Shown piece by piece: positions 35,161 through 44,362 of a stretch of DNA of 64,000 nt (the stretch's first letter is position 1; each line of letters opens with the position of its first letter). Position numbers and translations under genes: made by a program. The DNA comes from JAGWBF01 sp965116325. GTDB lineage: Bacteria > Chloroflexota > Dehalococcoidia > Lucifugimonadales > JAGWBF01. The notes below the pieces were generated by a model, which saw only the letters and a program-made list of their open reading frames with translations, was not told where the DNA came from and ran no database searches. Where the stretch lies: NCBI GenBank assembly GCA_965116325.1, contig OZ220675.1:2305889-2369888 (forward strand), read 5' to 3'.

Positions 35161-36405
35161 CTAGCGCAAGTCCGGTGCGCCGAGAATGAGCACCGAGTTG
35201 TGCCCGCCAAAGCCGAAGGAGTTGCTCATGGCGATGCCGACCTGTTTCCTCTTGGCCTCGGTACGGGTGTAGTCCAGGTCGCACTCCTCATCGGGGTGCT
35301 CCAGGTTGATGGTGGGCGGTATGACATCGTCGCGAATGGCCATCATGCAAGCAAAGGCTTCCAGGGCGCCGCCGGCTCCCAGTAGGTGGCCGGTCATCGA
35401 CTTGGTGGAGCTTATGGGGACCTGATATGCATGCTCTCCCAAGGCCGACTTTATTGCCCTGGTCTCCTGGCGGTCGTTCAGCGGGGTGGAAGTGCCGTGG
35501 GCATTTATATAGTCCAGATCGTCGGCCCCGACGCCCGCTTGTTTCATGGCCGTTTTCATAGCGGTGGCCGCCCCGCTTCCGTCAGGGGATGGCTCGGTTA
35601 GGTGATGGGCATCGGAAGATGCACCGTAGCCCAGCAGCTCGACCAAGGGTTCAGCTCCCCTGCGGGCAGCGCTCTCTTCGCTTTCCAACACCAGCAAGGC
35701 CGCCCCCTCGCCGATGACGAAGCCGTCCCTATCTGCATCGAAGGGACGGCTGGCGCGCCGTGGGTCTTCGTTGAACCGCGATAGTGCCCGCATGTTTCCG
35801 AAGCCGGCAACTGCGATGGGACAGATGGGCGCTTCGCTTCCCCCGGCGATGACTATGTCCGCTTCCTGCCGTCGGATCATCTCCCAAGCTTGGCCTATGG
35901 CATCGGCGCCGCTGGAACACGAGGAAACGACGCAAAAGTTGACCCCCATGGCCCCGGTGAGCATGGACACCTGGGCCGAAGCCATGTCGCCCAGCATCAT
36001 CGGTATGAGGAAGGGGCTAACCCGCCGGGGACCCTTCTCCTGGAGCACATCGTACTGCTGGGAGAGGGTGACGATGCCTCCGATGCCGCTGCCGACGATC
36101 ACGCCCACCCGGAAAGGGTCCAAGGTGCGGGGGTCCAGGTTGGCTTGGTTCAGTGCTTCGAGGGCGGCGACTGCCGCCATCTGGGCGAACCGGTCCATTC
36201 GCCGGATATCCTTCTTTTCCAGGAACTGCTCCGGCTCGAATCCTTTGACTTCGGCGGCGAAGGTGGTGTCGAATCCTTCGGGATCGAAGGAGGTTATGCG
36301 CTCAACGCCGGAGGTGCCGTTGACAAGGGATGCCCACGTAGAGGAGGTATCGAGGCCTACCGGGCTGACAACGCCGGCCCCGGTAGCATAGACACGCCCG
36401 CTCAC
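35161..36405 (-). CDS. fabF: Beta-ketoacyl-ACP synthase II
   Basis: A 414-residue condensing enzyme of fatty acid elongation. The catalytic triad is visible: Cys in CVVSSCSSGADAIGQ, His in NAHGTSTPLNDRQET and His in KSMTGHLLGAGG. The N-terminus YATGAGVVSPVG is typical of FabF rather than FabB. No other fab genes adjoin it, so it is separated from any main fatty-acid cluster. Confidence 0.95.
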   Translation of the reverse strand: MSGRVYATGAGVVSPVGLDTSSTWASLVNGTSGVERITSFDPEGFDTTFAAEVKGFEPEQFLEKKDIRRMDRFAQMAAVAALEALNQANLDPRTLDPFRVGVIVGSGIGGIVTLSQQYDVLQEKGPRRVSPFLIPMMLGDMASAQVSMLTGAMGVNFCVVSSCSSGADAIGQAWEMIRRQEADIVIAGGSEAPICPIAVAGFGNMRALSRFNEDPRRASRPFDADRDGFVIGEGAALLVLESEESAARRGAEPLVELLGYGASSDAHHLTEPSPDGSGAATAMKTAMKQAGVGADDLDYINAHGTSTPLNDRQETRAIKSALGEHAYQVPISSTKSMTGHLLGAGGALEAFACMMAIRDDVIPPTINLEHPDEECDLDYTRTEAKRKQVGIAMSNSFGFGGHNSVLILGAPDLR

Positions 36406-36506
36406 GCCGGGTACACCTCCGCCTCTATCGGGCTGCGCCGTACTACCCTATTTGTCAAACGAGCGGTCATGCGGGCTACTGACATGGGAAGTACCTGAGC
36501 TGGGAC

Positions 36507-38279
36507 CTAGCCCTTGGCCGTGTTGTTGGACAGGTCCGACAGCCGGGCCATCGCTTCGCTGACCGTATTTATATGGGCCGCTATGTTGTCGCCGATCTCC
36601 CTGCGGGTGACCGCTATCTGCTGGCGGTACCTGCCCAACGTCTCCGACGCTTCTCGGATGTGGGTGGAGATGGTCTCGGGCAGCTCCCTGCCGGTGGATG
36701 CCAACTGGCTCCTGTACCGGACCAGGGTATCGGCTACTTCGCGCATGCGGGCCGAAAGGGCTTCAGGCTGCTCCTTGGTGGAGTCCGCCAGGTTCCTCAG
36801 GGTCTCGCTGAACTCACTGATGCGAGCGGAGGCGCTGCTGGTGAGGTCCTTGCCCATGGAGCCGGTCCTGAACCTCTTGGTCTGCAGAATCTTGAAAATG
36901 CGCTCGTAAAGGGTGTCAACGGGATTCAGCTGGGAGTGGTAGCGGTCGAATAGCTCCCGGGACTCCTGCATCGTCCAGCGGGGATCCTGGTGGACGAACT
37001 GTCTTCCTGTGTAAAGGTGATAGGGCCTCTGTTCTCCGGGTTGCAGCACATCGCCCTCGGCGTTCAGGGGCACCAGGTCAACCCAGTTGGAAGTGGCAGG
37101 CAATGGGGTAAGCAGGTTGGCTGTCTGGTATTTGCTGACCTCGGTGACCCAGCTGGCCATGGTCATGATGCTCTCTTCGGTGTCATAGGGGAGACCTATG
37201 ATGGTCATTGCCACTATTGAGAAACCGAAGTCCTTCAGGGTGACCAGGTCCTTGTGCATCTGGCCGGGGTCCTGTCGCTTCTTGACCAGCTTCAGGTTTT
37301 CTGCGTTGTCCGATTCGACGCCCACGTAGAGCATGCGGATGCCGGCCTCGTATAGGGCTTCGGCCAACTCAGGGTCCTGGCCTATCTCCCCCCGGGTCTG
37401 GCATATCATGTACATGCCGTCGGTTTGTCCCTTCCATGACCTCAGGCGCTCCAGCCTCTCGTTTCGGTACTTCACCGCACGCAGAGGGGGCGGATGAAGG
37501 TCGTCGGAGATAAAGACACTGAAACGACCGTCCAGGGAGGTATGGATGAGGCCGTCGGCGGCCAGCTCATGGAGCTGGCGCAGGCGCTTGAACTCGGTCT
37601 CTCGCTTGATGAGGCGATAACCCAGGAACTGCTGGATCACCTGGCAGTAGGTGCACTTCTCGGTGCAGCCCCTGACCGTCTCAAGGACTCCGGCAGCCAT
37701 GGGGTTGGAAGGATTCAGGTCGCGGATGGCTCGAAAGTCCGGCAACTCCACGAAGTCCGGGTCGATTACCCCCCGGCGCACGGTCTGGTGCACCTGGCCG
37801 TCCTTCATGTAGGAGATGCCGGGTATCTTGGCCAGGGCCTGCTCCCGCTGGTAGCCCGAATGGGAGAGGAGGGCATCGCAAAGTGGGCCGATTATATCTT
37901 CGCCCTCGCGATTGACGATTACGTCGAAACACCCTTCCTTCATGGCTTCCTGGGGCAGGGGGCTCATCTGTGGCCCGCCGCCGATGGTTAGCAGGTCAGG
38001 ATGGTGCAACTTTGCCTGGGCACCCAGGTGGTAAGCACGGGGCGCCTCGTTGATGAGGCATGTGATCATCAGTATATCGACGCCGTGAAGGTCTTCGGCC
38101 GGGTCGATAGGACCGCTGCGGTCTTCGAAGACGATCTCGGTGTCGTACAGGTACGGGCCGTCCCATTGCCTCAGGGCGGCCGACATGAAGAGCATACCCT
38201 GCCTGGGTATGGCAACGTACTCGAAGTTGCCTCCCACAGATCCGGGGACCACAAGCAGCACACGTTTGATTCTAGACAT
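36507..38279 (-). CDS. B12-binding-type radical SAM protein with a C-terminal helical repeat tail
   Basis: A 590-residue protein. Residues about 1-160 resemble the cobalamin-binding N-domain of class B radical SAM enzymes (VLLVVPGSVGGNFEYV, ILMITCLINEAPRAYHLG). The cluster motif is RGCTEKCTYCQVI (CxxxCxxC), followed by the SAM core (YMICQTRGEIG, GIRMLYVGVES). The last 100 or so residues are predicted helix with repeated blocks of about 30 residues such as TISTHIREASETLGRYRQQ and NIAAHINTVSEAMARL, like apolipoprotein or membrane-associated helices. The substrate is unknown; hopanoid, lipid or tRNA modification are possibilities but not shown. Confidence 0.85.
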   Translation of the reverse strand: MSRIKRVLLVVPGSVGGNFEYVAIPRQGMLFMSAALRQWDGPYLYDTEIVFEDRSGPIDPAEDLHGVDILMITCLINEAPRAYHLGAQAKLHHPDLLTIGGGPQMSPLPQEAMKEGCFDVIVNREGEDIIGPLCDALLSHSGYQREQALAKIPGISYMKDGQVHQTVRRGVIDPDFVELPDFRAIRDLNPSNPMAAGVLETVRGCTEKCTYCQVIQQFLGYRLIKRETEFKRLRQLHELAADGLIHTSLDGRFSVFISDDLHPPPLRAVKYRNERLERLRSWKGQTDGMYMICQTRGEIGQDPELAEALYEAGIRMLYVGVESDNAENLKLVKKRQDPGQMHKDLVTLKDFGFSIVAMTIIGLPYDTEESIMTMASWVTEVSKYQTANLLTPLPATSNWVDLVPLNAEGDVLQPGEQRPYHLYTGRQFVHQDPRWTMQESRELFDRYHSQLNPVDTLYERIFKILQTKRFRTGSMGKDLTSSASARISEFSETLRNLADSTKEQPEALSARMREVADTLVRYRSQLASTGRELPETISTHIREASETLGRYRQQIAVTRREIGDNIAAHINTVSEAMARLSDLSNNTAKG

Positions 38280-38486
38280 CTTTTGAGAACTCCAAACCTA
38301 TCGTAGGGAGAATCTCCCTGGCATTACAGGTATCCTTCTTCTCCCGCCCGACTTCACCCGTCCCATCCGGTTACGCACATCTTACGGTTTGGCGGTCATA
38401 TAATTTTACACCAGCAAGTCCATATTTGAAATAGCTTGGCGTACATGCAGTGAAAAGATTGGCAAGGCCGTGCCTCGAGGACAGGG

Positions 38487-38873
38487 CTAGTGTCTTTGGA
38501 CCAGCTCTATGCGAACATCATCGGGCGCCTTGACAAAAGCGATTTTCACTCCTGTCGGCAGGGTCCGCGGCTCAGATTCCAGCTCCGCCCCCTTGGCCTT
38601 CAAATCCGAGACCGCCGAGTCCAGGTTGTCCACCCGAAGGCCGAAGTGGTCCAAGCCGTAGTGGGGTCCCTCCAATCCCTGTACCTCGGTGCCGGTGGGC
38701 ATCGCTCCCGCCAGGAAGATGGTCAAGCCGTTGAGGTCCAGGTCGACCCGGACGTTGCCGTCGGGCTGGGGGGTCTCGATGATCCGGGCATCGAACATCT
38801 TGTTGTAGAACTTGGCAGTGGTCGCAGGGTCGGGACTTCTCAGGTGGATATGGTCGTAGTTATATACCGCCAT
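38487..38873 (-). CDS. Glyoxalase/VOC-family protein
   Basis: A 128-residue two-beta-alpha-beta-beta-beta module protein. It begins YNYDHIHLRSPDPATTAKFYNKMF with the first metal His, has GLDHFGLRVDNLDSAVSDLKAKG with the second His, and ends VRIELVQRH with the final Glu. The family covers glyoxalases, epimerases, dioxygenases and resistance proteins; the substrate is unknown. It is divergent from the MFS gene. Confidence 0.87.
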   Translation of the reverse strand: MAVYNYDHIHLRSPDPATTAKFYNKMFDARIIETPQPDGNVRVDLDLNGLTIFLAGAMPTGTEVQGLEGPHYGLDHFGLRVDNLDSAVSDLKAKGAELESEPRTLPTGVKIAFVKAPDDVRIELVQRH

Positions 38874-39023
38874 GAATCCTCCTTATGGATATTGCCTGGC
38901 GCGCTTCGGCTGGGGCCTCCATTGCCATGATTAAATGTTAACACTACATAACATGGGGGGCAACCGGAAAGTCCCGAGAGTTGTTGTTAGGCAGGGACGC
39001 CTGGGCTAAAGTGGGTTGGCGCC

Positions 39024-40244
39024 ATGATTGAAGACCCCCGGGGCCATCGCTACCGCTACGTTATAGGTGGGCTTGCTTTGTGGGCCCACCTTTCCGTTGG
39101 ACTGAACTTTCAGTCCCTTTCTCCCCTCCTTCCCCTCATAACCGAAGAGTACAACATCAGCAGCTCGGCCGGTGGCCTACTTATCTCCCTCGCCCTGCTG
39201 TTGTTCGCCGTGTTCAGCCTGCCGGGGAGCATGCTGGCTCCAGGCTTGGGAGTGCGGAGGGTCTATACCCTGAGTTGGCTAATGGTGGGTCTATGCACCC
39301 TGTCCTTCCTTGCACCCAACTTCGCCAGTCTGTTGGGGATACGAATCGTCTTCGGACTGGGCATGGCCCTGATCATGCCGGCCACCGGTCCGCTGATTAT
39401 GGGCTGGTTCAAGCCCAGCGAAGCCTTGGTGCTTACAAGCCTGAACGTGGCGGCCCTGAGCTTGGGGATCGCCCTGTCTGCTTCCACAGCCGTGCCCCTG
39501 TCCAATCAACTGGGCTGGGAAGGAGCTTTGGGAGTGTTCGGGGCTGTGGCGTTGGCCGGGGCCGTTGCATGGATGGTCTGGGGGAAAGTGGGCGTTGAAA
39601 GCTCCGGCTCTCCCGACAGGTTCTCGTGGCGAGATGTGTCGGAGACGCTGCGGAGGCGGGCCGTGCTGCTGACGGGAATCGGGGATGCGGCTTGCTTTGC
39701 CCAGTACGTGGCCCTCACATCCTGGCTGCCCACCTTCTACAGCCAGACCCGTGACATTTCCTTGTCCCAGGCAGGTCTGATCACCAGCGCCCTTCCCTTG
39801 GCAGGGGTGGCTGCGGTGCTGTTCGCAGGTTTCCTGTCTCTCAGGGTGACTTCCCGGCGGTTGTTCTTCATTATTCCGGGGATCATGGCGGGAGTTGGCG
39901 GGCTGGGGACCGTCCTGGTGGACAACACTGCCATTGCGCTGGTCTGCATCGGCTTGCTGGGCATAGGATCATGGCTCTACGTCCCCATGCTGTTCGTCCT
40001 GCCCATGGAGCTGGACGGGATGACTCCTGGGAAGGTAGCGGTGGCGTGGGGGTGGATCATGGCGGTTTCGGGGATGGGTGGGTTCATGGCGCCCCTGGTG
40101 GTGGGAATCCTCAGGGATGCCACGGGAAGCTTTCTCCCCGGCTTCCTGGTGTTTGCCGCCCTGGCCTGGATGCTGGTGGTGGCGGGCCTCTCGGTGCCGG
40201 AGACCCGGTCTACGCTGGAGCATTCCTCTAAGGGCAGGGGCTGA
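39024..40244 (+). CDS. Major facilitator superfamily transporter
   Basis: A 406-residue protein with about 12 hydrophobic segments in two halves. The motif between helices 2 and 3 is degenerate (SLPGSMLAPGLGVRRVYTLS). The pattern resembles cyanate/nitrate-type or nitroimidazole-type (CynX/NimT) permeases more than sugar carriers. The first gene of a plus-strand run. The substrate cannot be told from sequence. Confidence 0.88.
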   Translation: MIEDPRGHRYRYVIGGLALWAHLSVGLNFQSLSPLLPLITEEYNISSSAGGLLISLALLLFAVFSLPGSMLAPGLGVRRVYTLSWLMVGLCTLSFLAPNFASLLGIRIVFGLGMALIMPATGPLIMGWFKPSEALVLTSLNVAALSLGIALSASTAVPLSNQLGWEGALGVFGAVALAGAVAWMVWGKVGVESSGSPDRFSWRDVSETLRRRAVLLTGIGDAACFAQYVALTSWLPTFYSQTRDISLSQAGLITSALPLAGVAAVLFAGFLSLRVTSRRLFFIIPGIMAGVGGLGTVLVDNTAIALVCIGLLGIGSWLYVPMLFVLPMELDGMTPGKVAVAWGWIMAVSGMGGFMAPLVVGILRDATGSFLPGFLVFAALAWMLVVAGLSVPETRSTLEHSSKGRG

Positions 40245-40345
40245 CGCTCCGTCCTTTGTGGACTGAGCTTGGGCAAAGTATTATCATTACTAGCTGAGCA
40301 GCCATCCGGCGGGCATGTGTGCCGGTAGCGAGGACAGGAGGCAAG

Positions 40346-40711
40346 ATGAAGGTTGTAAGGACAGCCGAAGTTGCGGAAGAGTCGGTCAACACCCCACTGT
40401 TCACCGGCGGAACGGTTACCCGGCAGACCATCGTTCCCACCGAAGAGGCCAACAACTTTAACTGCGGGATCGTCAGCTTCGGCCGGGGCGCCCGCAACAA
40501 GTTCCACTCCCACACCAGCGACCAGGTGCTCATCATCACCTCGGGCATCGGCATTGTTGCCACCGAAAACGAGGTGCGGGAAGTGACCGTGGGCGACATC
40601 ATCCACGTTCCCGCCGGGGAGAAGCACTGGCACGGAGCCAGGGACCAGTCGCCCATGGCCCACATTACCATCACAGCCAAGGGGAGCGAGACCACCCAGC
40701 TTGAGGAGTAG
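40346..40711 (+). CDS. Small cupin-domain protein
   Basis: A 121-residue single cupin barrel. Motif 1 carries histidines in NKFHSHTSDQVLIITSGIG, and motif 2 in VGDIIHVPAGEKHWHG, giving a plausible metal site. The ATG at 40346 has AGGAGG 5 bases upstream. It may be a sugar isomerase-like or quercetinase-like protein or a sensor; function unknown. Confidence 0.85.
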   Translation: MKVVRTAEVAEESVNTPLFTGGTVTRQTIVPTEEANNFNCGIVSFGRGARNKFHSHTSDQVLIITSGIGIVATENEVREVTVGDIIHVPAGEKHWHGARDQSPMAHITITAKGSETTQLEE

Positions 40712-40738
40712 CCCACTGGGTGGGTCGAGGACTGAACG

Positions 40739-41862
40739 TTGCCTGAGAATGTAGTCGTAGCAATGAGTGGGGGCGTAGACTCGTCGGCCGCCGCCCTGCT
40801 CCTTCACGAGGCGGGATACCGGGTGCTGGGCGTCACCATGAAACTGTACGACCTGCCACGCGGCCAGCTCCCCGCCAATTACCAGGGGTGCTGCACCGTC
40901 GATGATGTGGAAGATGCCCGGCGGGTGTGCCATCGCCTGGGGGTGCCCCATCATGTGTTCAACCTCCAACGGGAGTTCAAGGCCCACGTCACCGACTACT
41001 TCTTGAGGGAGTACCAATCGGGCCGCACTCCCCACCCTGCATAGCGTGCAACGAGAGGATCAAGTTCGACTTCCTGTACCAGCGGGCCCACTTGATGGGC
41101 GCGGAGTACGTGGCGACGGGGCACTATGCTCGCATCAGGAGGGAAGGCTCGTCTTACCAGCTTCTTAAGGGGATGGACCCCTTAAAGGACCAGTCCTACG
41201 TGCTTTACAGCATGGGCCAGGATGAGCTGCAGCGCACCCTGATGCCCGTGGGCGGGTACTCCAAGGAGGAGATACGCGGGTTGGCGTCTGATGCAGGCCT
41301 GCCCAATGCCGACAAGCCTGACAGCCAGGATATCTGCTTCATCCCGGGAGGAAACTACAGGGAGTACATGCGGGAGCATGTAACTCCCCAGGCGGGTTAC
41401 ATCGTGGACGAAGATGGGCAGGTGCTGGGGAAGCACGATGGCATCGAACATTTCACGATTGGCCAGCGACGCGGGCTGGGAATAGCCGGAACGGTCCCCA
41501 TGTACGTGATAGGCATCGATGCGGCTGCCGGGCAGGTGGTGGTCGGCCCTGAGGAGCGCCTATACAGCGACTCATTGTGGGCCTCCGGGGTCAGCTATGT
41601 TTCGGGCAGCCCTCCGTCGGTTGGGGAAGAGGTTACCGCCAAGATCAGGTACAAGTCGCCAGAGTGCAGGGCTGTCCTGACGCCCTCGGGTCCTTCCGTA
41701 GAGATACGCTTCCGGGAACCCCAGAGGGCGGTCACCCCCGGCCAGGCTGTCGCGCTGTACCAGGGCGAGGTTGTGCTGGGCGGTGGGCGAATCGAGGCTG
41801 GGCCTCCCGCCGTTATCGATCGTTCCCCGGCAATGGCCGGTGGCCCAGCCACTGCGATATGA
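40739..41862 (+). CDS. mnmA: tRNA-uridine 2-thiolase MnmA, interrupted by a frameshift
   Basis: Two adjoining frames together cover a whole MnmA. The first (40739-41044, TTG start) has the PP-loop SGGVDSS and GCCTVDDVEDARR, and runs to GRTPHP before a TAG. The second resumes at once with the codons for C-I-A-C-N-E-R-I-K-F and continues with VATGHYAR, DQSYVLYSM and the second catalytic Cys in PDSQDICFIPGG. Restoring one C in the C-run at 41035-41037 would give HPCIACN, so one base is missing exactly before the first catalytic cysteine. A real loss of this nearly universal enzyme is unlikely; a sequencing or assembly error in a homopolymer is the simplest reading. Confidence 0.85.
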
Positions 41863-41883
41863 CCATGAGAGCGGTCCGGCGCC

Positions 41884-42504
41884 TTGCCTACCTTCGAGCA
41901 TGAGCTAAGGATCTCCGCCCAGGGTTTTCCGACCGTTGCTGGAGTGGATGAGGCGGGGCGGGGGCCCCTGGCTGGCCCCGTGGTAGCGGCGGCTGTCCTC
42001 CTGAAGCCTGCGTTGGGAGTCCCATTCTGGCTGGCTGAAGTCAATGACAGCAAGGTACTCACTCCCCGTGCCAGGGAACGCATCTACCCCCTTATCCTTA
42101 ATGGGGCTGCGGGGGTAGGGGTTGGTCTTGCATCCAATGAGGAGATCGACAGCATAGGCATAGCCTCCGCCTGCAGGCTGGCAATGGTCAGAGCAGTGAA
42201 AGACTTGCCCGAGGAACCTTCCCACCTGCTTGTCGACTATGTGGCGCTGGAAGAGGTGGGGATTCCTTGCTTCAGCTTGGCCAAGGGCGACAGCCTGTGC
42301 TACTCCATAGCTGCCGCATCCATCGTGGCGAAGGTGACCAGGGACCGTTTGATGATAGAAGCCGACCAGGAGTACCCGGGCTACGGGTTCTCCCGCCACA
42401 AAGGCTACGCTACCTTCGCCCACAGGCGGTGCCTGCTTGAGCTGGGACCCTCACCCATCCACCGGCGCTCCTTCAGTCTGAAGACGCGGCTGCCTGGAAT
42501 GTAG
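41884..42504 (+). CDS. rnhB: Ribonuclease HII
   Basis: A 206-residue enzyme that removes ribonucleotides from DNA-RNA hybrids. Catalytic Asp-Glu lie in VAGVDEAGRGPLAGPVVAAA, another Asp in HLLVDYVAL, and SIAAASIVAKVTRDRLM and YGFSRHKGYAT complete the pattern. The start is TTG. It follows mnmA by about 20 bases. Confidence 0.94.
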   Translation: MPTFEHELRISAQGFPTVAGVDEAGRGPLAGPVVAAAVLLKPALGVPFWLAEVNDSKVLTPRARERIYPLILNGAAGVGVGLASNEEIDSIGIASACRLAMVRAVKDLPEEPSHLLVDYVALEEVGIPCFSLAKGDSLCYSIAAASIVAKVTRDRLMIEADQEYPGYGFSRHKGYATFAHRRCLLELGPSPIHRRSFSLKTRLPGM

Positions 42505-42537
42505 GGGCCGCCCTCGGCCCACGAGAGGGCTTTCGCT

Positions 42538-42921
42538 ATGCCATCCGCCAAGACGAAGCTCGGTACCCAGGGAGAGAACGCCGCCTGCAGGCTGCTGGAG
42601 TCGCAAGGCTACCGGATACTGGAGCGCAACTATCGTTGCCGTTACGGAGAGATAGATATCGTGGCCGCCGACGGCGACTGCACGGTTTTCGTGGAAGTAC
42701 GCACCAAGCGGTCCAAGAGTTTCGGGACTCCCGAAGAGTCCCTGTCCAGGACGAAGCAGCGCCGGCTGACCACAACAGCCCTGACCTACCTGCAGGCCTG
42801 CGAGACCCCTCCGGCGGACTGGAGGATAGACCTGGTGTCAGTGCGCTACTCCACAGGGAACGAGACACCGAGAATCGACCATGTGAAACACGCAGTCCAG
42901 GAGGAAAGCAGCGACTGTTGA
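42538..42921 (+). CDS. YraN/UPF0102 family endonuclease-like protein
   Basis: A 127-residue protein of the restriction-endonuclease fold. GENAACRLLESQGYRILERNYR, then YGEIDIVAADGDCTVFVEVRTK gives the E...D...ExK nuclease core. Members are often next to rnhB, as here. The biological role is not established. Confidence 0.9.
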   Translation: MPSAKTKLGTQGENAACRLLESQGYRILERNYRCRYGEIDIVAADGDCTVFVEVRTKRSKSFGTPEESLSRTKQRRLTTTALTYLQACETPPADWRIDLVSVRYSTGNETPRIDHVKHAVQEESSDC

Positions 42922-42965
42922 GTATGTTAGAATCTGACAGCAACGCCCATAGTGAGGAGTAGAGG

Positions 42966-43313
42966 GTGCCCCTCTATGAGTACAGGTGCCAGGAGTGCCG
43001 CAAGAGGTCCACGGTCCTGGTGAAGAGCATAAACGCCACACCGCAGGCTGTGTGTGACCACTGCGGCAGCGGGAACATGCACCGGCTGGTGTCCAAGTTC
43101 TCCTTTCGGCGTTCCTGGGGTTCCAGCCTTGACTGGGCCCCGGATACGGGCTGGCCGGAGAATATAGATAATGAAGACCCCAGGGCGGTGGCGGGCTGGA
43201 TGCGCCGCATGCAGCATGAGATGGGCGGCGAGGTGACCTCCGAGTTCAAGGATATGGTCGATGAGCTGGAGTCCGAGGCCGACATGGGAGACGGCGATGC
43301 CTTCGACTGCTAG
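42966..43313 (+). CDS. FmdB-type zinc-ribbon protein (copy 1)
   Basis: A 115-residue protein. The N-terminus YEYRCQECRKRS and DHCGSGNMHRLVSKF give two CxxC pairs of a regulatory zinc ribbon. The start is GTG. The C-terminal half is acidic and includes WMRRMQHEMGGEVTSEFKDMVDELE. A second, diverged copy follows 48 bases later, so this is a tandem duplication. Confidence 0.85.
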   Translation: MPLYEYRCQECRKRSTVLVKSINATPQAVCDHCGSGNMHRLVSKFSFRRSWGSSLDWAPDTGWPENIDNEDPRAVAGWMRRMQHEMGGEVTSEFKDMVDELESEADMGDGDAFDC

Positions 43314-43361
43314 GCTTCTTTGTCCTTCAGCCAGCGGGTTTGGAAGGTGGGCTGGATAGGA

Positions 43362-43703
43362 ATGCCCATCTACGAGTACCGGTGCTTGACCTGCCAGGGT
43401 GTGTCGTCGTTGTTCGCCCGCTCCATGGAGAACTCACCCTCCCCCACTTGCAGCCACTGTAACGGCACGGACCTGCGCAGGACCATTTCGTCATTCGCGT
43501 ATCACAGGGCGGCTTCCGCCAAGGCGGCTGCCCCGGCCTTCGATGCTCCCGGCTCCTCCCTGGAGTACTACAGCGACCCGTCCAACGTGGGCCGGCGCAT
43601 AGAGGAGTCCTTCAACTCCCACGGTGTGGAGATGCCCGACTCGGTCAGGGAGAACATCGACGCCGCGCGCCGGGGAAAGACCCCTGAGGGCTTGGACATA
43701 TGA
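43362..43703 (+). CDS. FmdB-type zinc-ribbon protein (copy 2)
   Basis: A 113-residue paralogue of the preceding protein. PIYEYRCLTCQG and CSHCNGTDLRRTISSF form the zinc ribbon; the rest diverges and ends ENIDAARRGKTPEGLDI. I chose the ATG at 43362 because GGATAGGA precedes it and the ribbon starts at once. It overlaps thiE by 4 bases. Confidence 0.83.
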   Translation: MPIYEYRCLTCQGVSSLFARSMENSPSPTCSHCNGTDLRRTISSFAYHRAASAKAAAPAFDAPGSSLEYYSDPSNVGRRIEESFNSHGVEMPDSVRENIDAARRGKTPEGLDI

Positions 43704-44362
43704 GCGGAAACGCGCCCGCCCCGGCGATGCAGGGGCTGTATGTAATCATCGACCCCCAGGTGACGGCGGGCCGGGACCCCACGGCTATCGCCAGTGCGGC
43801 CCTGCGGGGGGGCGCACGGGTGCTCCAGCTCCGGGACAAGCTGCGGGAAAAGGGGGAGACCCTGCCCTTGGCCCGCTCATTAAAGGACCTGTGCGCGGAG
43901 CACGGGGCAATGCTGATCATTAACGACCATGCCGACCTAGCCGCCATCGTGGAGGCCCATGGCCTGCACGTGGGGCAGGGTGACCTGCCGGTGGCTGAGG
44001 CCCGGACGGTGCTTCACCCCTGGCAGGTTGTTGGAAGGTCCAACCACTCCAAGGAAGAGCTTGCCGACTCCCTGGCCCAGGGGGCCGACCATGCGGCCTT
44101 CGGTTCCATCTACGCCACATCCACAAAGGTCTCGGCCGACACCAGCCGGCCCGTGGGTCCCGAGGGACTTCAGGAGGCCAGGAAGCTGACGGATCTGCCC
44201 TTGGTGGCAATCGGGGGCATCAACGAAAGCAACATCGAGGCTGTGATAGAGGCCGGTGCTGACGCTGTATGCGTAACGGCAGCCGTGGGGCTGGCCGAGG
44301 ACCCGGAAGAGGCGGCCCGTCGCCTGGTGAGGCGGATCGAGGAAGCTGGGGGCAGGGTGTGA
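43700..44362 (+). CDS. thiE: Thiamine-phosphate synthase
   Basis: A 220-residue TIM barrel that joins the pyrimidine and thiazole halves of thiamine. GGARVLQLRDKL, MLIINDHADLAAIVEAHGLHVGQGDLPV, VGRSNHSKEEL and VAIGGINESNIEAVIEAGADAVCV are its conserved segments. Translational coupling on both sides (4-base overlaps) places it in the fmdB-thiE-translin unit. No TPP riboswitch is seen upstream. Confidence 0.94.
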   Translation: MSGNAPAPAMQGLYVIIDPQVTAGRDPTAIASAALRGGARVLQLRDKLREKGETLPLARSLKDLCAEHGAMLIINDHADLAAIVEAHGLHVGQGDLPVAEARTVLHPWQVVGRSNHSKEELADSLAQGADHAAFGSIYATSTKVSADTSRPVGPEGLQEARKLTDLPLVAIGGINESNIEAVIEAGADAVCVTAAVGLAEDPEEAARRLVRRIEEAGGRV

